A stretch of DNA of 64,000 bases from the NCBI GenBank assembly GCA_001683735.1, contig LUGG01000010.1:434001-498000 (forward strand), read 5' to 3'. Below are positions 56,663 to 64,000 of this stretch, piece by piece. The notes beneath the pieces are model-generated. The model was not told the origin of the DNA. It saw only the letters and a list, made by a program, of their open reading frames with translations, and searched no databases. The translations under genes were made by a program, and so were the position numbers. Position 1 is the stretch's first letter, and each line of letters starts with the position of its first letter. Source of the DNA: Grifola frondosa. Taxonomy: Eukaryota > Basidiomycota > Agaricomycetes > Polyporales > Grifolaceae.

Positions 56663-58888
56663 CTAACACGGGGCAACGTCCGGCATAAGCATGAAGGCTG
56701 GAGGGATGGGCAAACGTCTGAAGACCCTCACAAACGATTCGGTGTAGAAGGTCACCGCATCCCGTTGAATGCGGGCATGTTCCTCGCCGAGCAGGTGAGA
56801 ATGTCGTCCGACCTCAGCACGAGATGGCGTGGCACCCTGGGCCAAGAGGCAAAGACGTGCACGAGGGCAGCTAAGTGAAACCTCCCTCGTTCCCAACCCA
56901 CAGTCGTTGGAGGGTGCCAGAGATACGCCGCCGGATTGGTATTCCACTCCACGGGCACAATGCTCATACCCGACCCTGCTGGGCACCACACTCGCGCAAC
57001 ATCCATCTCTCTACCCCAACGAATGAGATCCGTCCATGATGACCGGTCCATCTCCACTTCATCCAGTGCCAGCAATTCCCGCGGAAGTTGATCTCATGCG
57101 ACTCCCATGCGAGATGAGCCAGAACACGCGGATCGTGGCGAGCGCTCTCTGCCGTGACAGTGATTCCAGCGAGCGCGGGCTGGTCTGAGTCTTGATAGGA
57201 AGTCAGACGAGCACCTTTCGCGCACAAACGACGCATATCAAGCTTAGCGGTGTGGCGCTTCTGGCCCCTCTCGGATGCACCCGCAGGGGCCGGAGCAAAA
57301 GCATCGTATTCGTATGCACCCCACAGAGCTTCACGCCATTCCACGAGAGTGAGCGGCGCCCCTCCTATAGACGGGTCGATCAAGCGCTGACGGCAAAAAG
57401 ACCTGATGCGCGCGAGATTGTGCAGGTATCGCCCCACCTTCTCATGCGCTGCGGTGGTCGGGGGGCCGCTGATGGCATCAGCTGTAGAAGGAAGGGAGGC
57501 GGATAGAAGTACTTGTGGGACGCAGGTGGGGAGGGTACAGGAGAGACCTGCTGGAGCGCGGAGATCCAGGGCGGAGAGATACCGATGACTGAAGGAGGAG
57601 GATAGTGTTGAACCGTAGGATGATGCGTCACGATAGCAAGCGCACCCCGGTTGTTATCGCGAGCCTCTGCGTCCGCTGGTACGTCACAGTGGTCATCTCC
57701 TTCATTCGCCTTCCCGTCAGGCCGAGCTGACTTCCTGCCCCGCCTGCCACGATGCGTCTTCTTGGCTGGAGGCTCAGACCTATCATCATGCTCGTGCTTG
57801 CGCTTCTTTGTCTCTTCAACTGCAGGGAGTAAGGACCCGAGACGACGATCACCAATGTTATGAACCAAGGCATTCCACATGATTTGCTGCCAGTTGCCCG
57901 CTTGATTCATGAGGGAAGTTTCATCTCCGCGCAAAGTGACGAACCTCGCACCGCCAGGATTCGTCGACATGTCGAACGGGAGAGACGACGCTGACACTAC
58001 ATCGTAGATAGTAAGACGAGGGGTGTGCCACTGAATGAGCCACACCGGAAGACCGACTCGATACAACTTCTGAGCAACTGCAGCGCTCAATGCGAATGCT
58101 CCCAGTACAGGCAAGACGTCAGCGCAACGAAACTGTGATTATCCCAGCGATCGGCTATGATTTCAATCCAAGTTGTGAAACCTGCGAGCTCCAATGCCGT
58201 ACGTTGTACATGCGCAGCAACACAAATAGCGGTCTCGAGGTGGACGGGTAGCAATCGAAGACGATCGAGGAGATTGATGAGGATAGCACGCAGATTTTCT
58301 CCCGGATAGCGCTGTTTGGGCCTTCGGAGCCCGGAGACTTCCCAACGCCGCATAACTTTTTCCACTCCAACAGAGAGTTCAGCCATAAACGCGGGTCGCA
58401 AAAAACCCAAGCCGTCAAGACTACGATCGGCCTCGAAATCCTCATCACGAATGCGACGGAAAAATACCTCCGTCGGGCCGTCGGGGGAGGGCTTTGCGGG
58501 AATGCAAGCGTGGTACAACGAACGGAAATCAAAATTCTGCGGCCACCGAGAAAACTCATGATAGCCCCAACGTCCATCCTCCATGGTGTCGATACCACCG
58601 TTACGCGCCACAGGAAATCGTGGAACCCACGTCTGGTTTGGCGACGTCCAGATTGCACCCGAACTACTCGCCTCTGCTGCAACGAGCGCGTCGAATGCAT
58701 GGAGGATCTGGCTGCGCTCTGGAAAACAATTTAGCGACCCGCTAGACCGGTACGATGGAGCCACTTACTGAGCTTCGCGTTCTTTTTCAAAACAAGCGTG
58801 CCGTCGGGGGCCTGCGACGGGGGCCCGCCACCGAGCCAAGTGGTCGGCCGTGTCCAGGGGGCTCCATAACATTTTCCGGACGAGGCAT
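56663..58888 (-). CDS. Expanded basidiomycete protein family of unknown function (gene B), frame breaks
   Basis: The start MPRPENVMEPPG is followed, one frame off, by QAPDGTLVLKKNAKLS. An intron leads to RSQILHAFDALVAAEASSSG. The main part is open over two overlapping frames joined by splicing: TWVPRFPVARNGG, DFRSLYHACIPAKPSPDGPT, GFTTWIEIIADRWDNHSFVA, LPVLGAFALSAAVAQKLYRV and GLPVWLIQWHTPRLTIYDVV. Later come SARHDPRVLAHLAWESHEIN, ELLALDEVEMDRSSWTDLIR and FYTESFVRVFRRLPIPPAFM. I recall this order (VGxPVWxI, NxRxELLALD, RWxRE) from a large family found many times per genome in mushrooms; no function is known. Three single-base shifts are needed (near 58840, 57085 and 56790). It may be decaying, or the shifts may be assembly errors. 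Confidence 0.55.
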
Positions 58889-59895
58889 GCTGTTTTTTTT
58901 TTCATTTTTGTGTCAGCATCTACTGGTGATCGCATCGAGCTGAAGGCCTACGTACAACGGCGTGCAAATTAAGATTTTCTATTCGAAATCAAGAGCCGGA
59001 TACAGGATACAGGCCAACTATGAAAATCTGGTATGGGACAGCAGGTAACAATATTAACTACGGACACAGACGCGTGCATAGGTGAGGCAATGTTGCATGA
59101 ATGAGCGTGACATGTGTGCAAACGAAATTCAAGACGTACCTTGTGATATCACCACCACACGTACCACACTCCTGGGGAGAACGACAGCGGAAGAGAGAAC
59201 AGCCCAAAAGAAGCGCTGCAGCAAAGCAAAGAAAAGGGCACGTAGGGAGGATAGGTGAGATCGCCGGAAGGAAATGCTGATAAGTCGTCCAGGTCGAGTC
59301 GTCCAGGTCGGAGGAGAGCAACACCCGGCAAACAGCAAACGATGCTGTCGCTCAGGATGGATTGCCGGCGTTGGGTAGCTGGAGCTCCCTTCGCACAGAC
59401 GCTCTTGCGTGTAGTCCTGTGGAAGAATAAAACGCCGCGATGCTGCGAGCAGTCAGTGTGGGCCTTCACAAAAGGGGCGGGACTTACTTGAATTGGACGG
59501 AAGGGAGAGGGGCGGGATGGAACAGGAGGAGTGTGACGTGGCAAACCTTGATGCGCGCTTGGAAGGTCCGTGCTGGGAATTGTTCCAATCCCCGCCTGAG
59601 CGCCCGCCACCTGTCTGTTCGCGGGCGGTGTCTCTGTCGACGTCTGTCTGCGCTCAACCCTGCCGCCATCTTCTTCAAGACCGATGAACTCCGGGCGCAC
59701 AAGCGTTACCGTCGAGTTCATCGCATTCGAGTCGCGCTCCAGTGGGCTTCGCCCACTGTGGAGCCACTCGTATCCCTTCGGATCAACTTTTTGGCCACTT
59801 CCAACCCCCCGGCTTCCAGGTTTTCCTCCGTCGTCTTTTTGCCCGGGCCGCTTGCTTTCACTGCATTCACTTTCCATTCGCTGTTGAGTCCTGCA
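58889..59895. promoter_or_regulatory. Divergent region between gene B and gene C
   Basis: About 1 kb between divergent starts. It includes a T-run (about 58892-58901) and a short GGATACA repeat (about 58997-59010). Open frames here, including the long minus ORF 59149-60210, are judged shadows of GC-rich sequence and of gene C. Confidence 0.4.
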
Positions 59896-60734
59896 ATGGC
59901 CCCCGTTGGCTGTTCGGATGCTGGTGCCAGTCGTCGAACCCGCGCTCCGTATAAATCTGTGTCTACTCAAACGACCGCGCCTCCTGCTCCGATGGAGCCC
60001 CCCCAGCCCACTCTGCACCTCCACATCGCGAACTCCGTTCATGGAGTGACGATTGCCATTCCTTGTGCTTCCGCTCCCTCCGCTGTTGCATCCAGCGCCA
60101 CTGTCACCGCTTCCCAAGGCTTCGCGCTTCGGATCGAGCCCGAGAGAGTACCTGACGCCTCCCCCGACGCATCCCAGGGCCTTGCGATGCGCGTTGAGCA
60201 CGAGAGGCATATGGATGGCTCGCTTTCGGTGCAGTATTACGTCGAGTTAGTACATTACCCCCCAGAACTTCCTCGCCAGGAACGGCTGGTATGCATATTT
60301 CTAATGCTCGTCTCCACGGCTTGTACTCACTTATTTTCAGTTTCCCATGCCCGTTGAGAGAGGAAACGTGGGCTATTCGATTGAGTGGCGCAAAGTCATG
60401 GCTCGCCTCGACAGCCCGGATGTGGTTCGCGTTACGTCGTCGTTGGAACGTTCACTCCTCCATAGTTTTGCGCAGATTTTCCTCTTCTTCTGCGAGGAGC
60501 GTGTCACACACGACTATGCCTTCGAGGAAATTTCGAAGATGGTAAGGATGGCCTCGACGGCTGACCCTCAGGACCTCGACATGAACTTGCTCAAAATTGT
60601 GCGCTATGCACGCGAGCATCTGCCTGTGAGTAATAATGGTTGTCTGATTGACGATTGCTAACGTTCAGTTGCAGTGGAGCAAGTTTATGCGCAGTTACAC
60701 GCACCTTCCGTCATATTACAATGCAGAAGAGTGA
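59896..60734 (+). CDS. Hypothetical protein beside KDZ transposase (gene C)
   Basis: Three exons encode about 240 residues. Exon 1 starts MAPVGCSDAGASRRTRAPYK and is Pro/Ala/Ser-rich. It holds a twofold internal similarity (SQGFALRIEPERVPDASPDA and SQGLAMRVEHERHMDGSLSV). Exon 2 (after gtatgc..ttcag) reads FPMPVERGNVGYSIEWRKVM, then LERSLLHSFAQIFLFFCEER and VTHDYAFEEISKMVRMASTA. The last exon gives LQWSKFMRSYTHLPSYYNAE and a TGA at 60732-60734. The Pro-rich leader plus an ordered helical part looks like a real protein. I do not recognise it, and no catalytic motif is visible. It lies 400 bp upstream of the transposase in the same orientation, so it may be a passenger or companion gene of the element (inference). 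Confidence 0.5.
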
Positions 60735-61136
60735 GGAGGACCGCATCGTTTGCACGCCGTGCCTTTGGCCATCGCGCTGGAACTGTCCTTATCTCTTCCT
60801 ATTCGAAACTATGAGTATAGTAGTTCGTACCGACGTAGCCGTTGTTGCACTTGTGCTGCTTGTACCATGTCGTCTGCTATGCTATGCTATGCCATGCTAC
60901 GCGGCCCGCGGCCACGTCCCAGCTCCTGAGAATTGACAACATTGGAACGTCATGGATTTCCGCGTCCACGCCGCGTTCGCTCTCGTAATACGGACTCCGG
61001 AAAGTCACAGATTTCCGCGTAACACTTCCAGCCCATTTTTTAACCCTCCAAAGTCACGGATTTCGCGCATCACGCATCACGCCATTCGTTCAGCCATCCC
61101 TAGTAACACTTCAAGCGATTCTTTCTTCCGTGCCTC
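60735..61136. other. Spacer before KDZ transposase
   Basis: About 400 bp with a TGCTA/TGCCA microsatellite (about 60876-60900) and three imperfect repeats listed separately. No gene is seen. Confidence 0.45.
60949..61067 (+). repeat. Three imperfect direct repeats GTCAyrGATTTCcGCG
   Basis: Copies are GTCATGGATTTCCGCG (60949-60964), GTCACAGATTTCCGCGT (61004-61020) and GTCACGGATTTCGCG (61053-61067), about 50-55 bp apart. A linked GTAACACTTC occurs after copy 2 and again near 61103. They lie directly upstream of the transposase start, where a promoter or transposase-binding iterons would be expected. Confidence 0.6.
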
Positions 61137-64000
61137 ATGGGTCCAAAGCCAAAGTCTAAGCTTCAAGCAAATCCTCGTGGTTTTTTTGGCCTGGGCAATG
61201 TATTCGCATCCAACCAAGGACCGCCATCCACGCAACGGACACCCCTAAATCCCTGGGCTGCGAGAGATAGAAAGCAAGAGAACGGGGTTGAAGGACCTTC
61301 TTCCGCGCCTGAAGGTGTCAGTAGCCAGCATGCATCGGAAGACCTGCCGGCCAAGAAGAAGGCCAAGGTTAACAACACGATTGTAAGTTACGGTCACTTG
61401 TAGAATGTGTTCGGGTTCGATATGACGCATGTTGGCAGCCTCCTTCGGTGCGAATGACGCAGTTCTTGAAAGATTGGGCCGTTCGCGCGCTGGGAACGTG
61501 GTTGGAGGGGGAAGCGGGCCCAACGCCACCCCAATGTCCATCATGCGGTTTATCAGAGGCTACGCCGGCGACAATGTACCGATGTTTCGACTGCTACCAT
61601 CCGCCGACAGTCTGTCTTGCGTGCATCGTGCGAGACCATCAACACAATCCCTTTCATCGTGTGGAAGAATGGGATTCTTCGAAACGCTTTTGGCGTCGAC
61701 GCATGCTGGGCGATCTCGGGCTTGTCATTTTTCTTGGACACGACGGCGGCAAGTGTCCGCGTTCTTCATCGGAACCTCGCCATATGACGATTGTCCATAA
61801 TCATGGTGTCGACACGATGTCCGTGCACTTTTGTGCTTGTCTGTCACAGGGCAACGTCACTCCCACTCCTCAGCCTCTCCAACTTCTGCAGTTTGGGCTA
61901 TTCCCCGGCTCATGGGAACAGCCCATGACAGCTTTCGTGGTCGACATGCTTCGAGACTTCCATTTACTTTCCCTCCAATCGCAGATCAACGCTCACGACT
62001 ACTACACTTTTTTGCGGCGATCCACGAATAATGTTTTCCCAGAAACCGTGCCGGTGAGTTGCGCCTATCGGGTTGAGTTTGATGTTTGGTCTAACGCAGG
62101 CATAGGATCGATATAGGGAGTTGCTTACAACGATGCGAGAGTTCATTTTTTTGCGAGCGGCCAAGCGAGCGGGCGAGAAGCCGGGGCGGATATGAAAGCG
62201 GGATCCTTAGCGATTCTATGCCCAGCATGCCCTCAACCGGACATCAATATGGATCCAAATTGGCGTAGCAGGCCGCGCGGTGAACAGTAGGTCATGAATA
62301 TTCTAATATGAAATGTCGCTGATGGATTGTCAGATATTTAGATGCTCTTTTCCATACGGTGGATGGCAACTTCCAACAGAACCAAAGAATGAAGCCGATG
62401 GATCCCCTCGATTTTCCTCTGAGTTGGGTGCGGCTTACTACGCGAACGAACATGATTTCGACAAGTTCGAAAAGCGACTCGGTCCAGCACAGAAAGAGGT
62501 GAGTGATTGATGTGTGTTTGCGTAAGTTAGCTTACATGGATACGCCAGCCAACGACCTGTCATAAATTTGGTGCGATGGGATATGGACGATACGGCGGTC
62601 GTATTTCGGGGACTGTCGGGCTGTCTTGTGCTCGGCACATGTTCGTGCTCCCTGGCGGAGGCGTTGATTTACAGAAGGGAGAAAGGTACGAGTCGGTACG
62701 AGTCGTGCTATTTTAACTGATAGGACGCTGCTGGACAGGTTTGCCTATGTGGATTACGCGATGCTTTCTGGCTTACAGCGATGGATACTATTATTATTGC
62801 ACGTCTCGGGTTACGACATCAACTGCCAATATCGCATCCACTTCCTCGAGCGCATGAAGTGGGATCGCCGTCAATATGGCGGACCTGGCTTCCATTAAGG
62901 ATAAGATATTCCCGAGGACGCTAGCTGCGGTGGGCAAGTTCCACCTACCAGCCCACAATGCACAATGTCGCTACAAGTTTTCGTACTACTGGCTGCCCGG
63001 CGTGGGTATGACGGATGGTGAAGCTCCGGAACGAATTTGGGCAACCCTCAATGCGCTCGCCGGTCGGACGAGAGAGATGACCTCTGGACATCTCACGATA
63101 TCATCAACGACCATCATTCCGACATGAACGTGTGACGGGCGCATGCATTGAGTAAGTCCGCCTTGATATCCAGAATGTGGCGCTAACGTCTGTTGAATGA
63201 AGGCGGCACACTTGTGTCAAAATATGTCATCGCCATTGAACAATTAGAAGTAGCTCGCGATCATCTTGCGAAGGTTGAATCCAGGTTGCGGCCCAGAAGC
63301 TTGCTGAATGGAAAGACGTCGAGTGCACATGGTTGAAGCAGGTTACGGACATCAACAACCACAAGGGGCTGGAGAATCCTTACGAGCCCCGCCAGGACAC
63401 GGTCGGTGCCTTGCTTCACCATCTCTCGAAATCGTTGTTGATGCAGGACATCTAGCGCTTATGCAGACACAACTGCTGGCTCAGTTAACGGACGCGTTCG
63501 ACAGTATCCGGCAGGACGACATGTGTCCTGATGACTGTGATTGAAGAGGGGATGGCATTGGAGGACCTGAAGTATGTCTCTTTGCGTTCACGAATCATTT
63601 GACGCTTAAGGATTTTAGGATCGAACTCTTGACGGACATTGCGGGCGATGATGGAACGGACAGCATGCGAGGGGATATTTCGGCCAAGCGAAAACAATTC
63701 GTAGAGAAGCTGGATCTTTGGAAGGAACAGTACGACCGGCACGTGGGTCCCCTTTTGGAGGAGGCTGCCGCAGCGGTCGTTGTGGCTGTCCAAGATGCTG
63801 TTCACGCCTCCTTCCCTTTGGCCGCCCCTGACGTCGACGACCCTGCCGATGACGACACCGGGCAAGCGACCACCACAGCAGGCAAGCGGCGTCATCCGCC
63901 AACTCCGCCACCTCGCCCTCCTTTGTGGCACGAAATCGATGCAGTGCGAATTGATCTGCCATCATCTTACGACCCCAGAGTACAGCGGCATGCCAGCATG
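61137..64000 (+). pseudogene. KDZ (Kyakuja-Dileera-Zisupton) transposase with CxC2-like cysteine cluster, frame-disrupted, runs off right edge
   Basis: The start MGPKPKSKLQANPRGFFGLG is followed by a linker. Then comes the cysteine cluster: QCPSCGLSEATPATMYRCFD, CYHPPTVCLACIVRDHQHNP and FHRVEEWDSSKRFW, with LGHDGGKCP. This is the CxC2 zinc-binding pattern known from KDZ elements. The catalytic domain follows: LAILCPACPQPDIN, YGRYGGRISGTVGLSCARHM, RFAYVDYAMLSGLQRWILLL, GYDINCQYRIHFLERMK and GKFHLPAHNAQCRYKFSYYW. Then comes LPGVGMTDGEAPERIWATLN. The acidic residues in this core fit the RNase H-like fold. The C-terminal coil (VAQKLAEWKDVECTWLKQV) is open to the edge. At least four frame breaks are needed (near 62180, 62410, 62870 and 63095), so it is either decayed or affected by indel errors. 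Confidence 0.85.

Noticed and set aside
54377..58888. TET/JBP dioxygenase in the KDZ neighbourhood
   Set aside because: Such genes are known near KDZ elements, so I looked for the HxD...H and Arg signature; genes A and B show none.
59149..60210. Minus-strand ORF of 353 aa
   Set aside because: It overlaps the gene B/C promoter and gene C exon 1 antisense; composition is Arg/Gly/Ser-rich with no domain, so it is a shadow of GC-rich sequence.

Overview
The window is nuclear DNA from a basidiomycete fungus, most likely an Agaricomycete. Genes are densely packed on both strands and carry many short introns of about 50-65 bp with GT..AG borders. The proteins are typically fungal: an APSES/ankyrin cell-cycle factor, Cdc14, Dicer, EDEM-type mannosidase, allantoate-permease-like MFS carriers, and a KDZ transposase with a CxC2-type cysteine cluster. 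No prokaryotic features are present. All calls come from reading and splicing the sequence by eye; exon borders are inferred from splice signals and reading frame.

Left and central part (1-47.5 kb), conserved housekeeping genes. In order: SHG1-like COMPASS subunit (minus, cut by the window edge), uroporphyrinogen decarboxylase (+), Cdc14 phosphatase (-), Mbp1-like APSES factor (+), mitochondrial ribosomal protein uL24m (+), DHA1-type MFS transporter (+), cytochrome c oxidase subunit 8 (+), a Dicer-like RNase III protein (-), mitochondrial release factor 1 (-), a conserved hypothetical gene (+), a DUF7719-like membrane protein (-), a Faf1/C1orf131-like ribosome biogenesis factor (+), a hypothetical protein (-), a two-zinc-finger p27-autoantigen-like protein (-), EDEM/GH47 mannosidase with a PA domain (+), adenine phosphoribosyltransferase (-), ribosomal protein eS1 (-), acetyl-CoA acetyltransferase (+), two tandem allantoate-permease-type MFS carriers (+,+) and a Ser-rich hypothetical gene (+). 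Several divergent pairs share short promoters; MRF1 and its neighbour have start codons only 34 bp apart.

Right part (47.5-64 kb), an accessory region rich in mobile-element debris. It holds an N-terminal fragment of a putative P-loop GTPase gene that stops at a tRNA-derived, repeat-rich stretch. After this come a decayed histidine acid phosphatase copy, GC-rich minisatellite islands and a GRF-zinc-finger protein (-). Next are two lineage-restricted genes (-,-), an unknown gene (+), and a KDZ transposase running off the right edge. The transposase carries several frame breaks.

The observations most worth checking are four. First, a Dicer whose helicase ATPase motifs are degenerate while both RNase III domains keep their catalytic residues. 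Second, the KDZ neighbourhood with its unknown companion genes. Third, a 4-nt microexon and a GT-to-GC donor difference between tandem MFS paralogues. Fourth, six same-orientation CCAAT boxes upstream of COX8. A recurring caveat is that single-base indels, often in homopolymers, break essential genes such as UROD, eS1 and ERG10. This points to residual assembly errors, so frame breaks elsewhere should be read with care.
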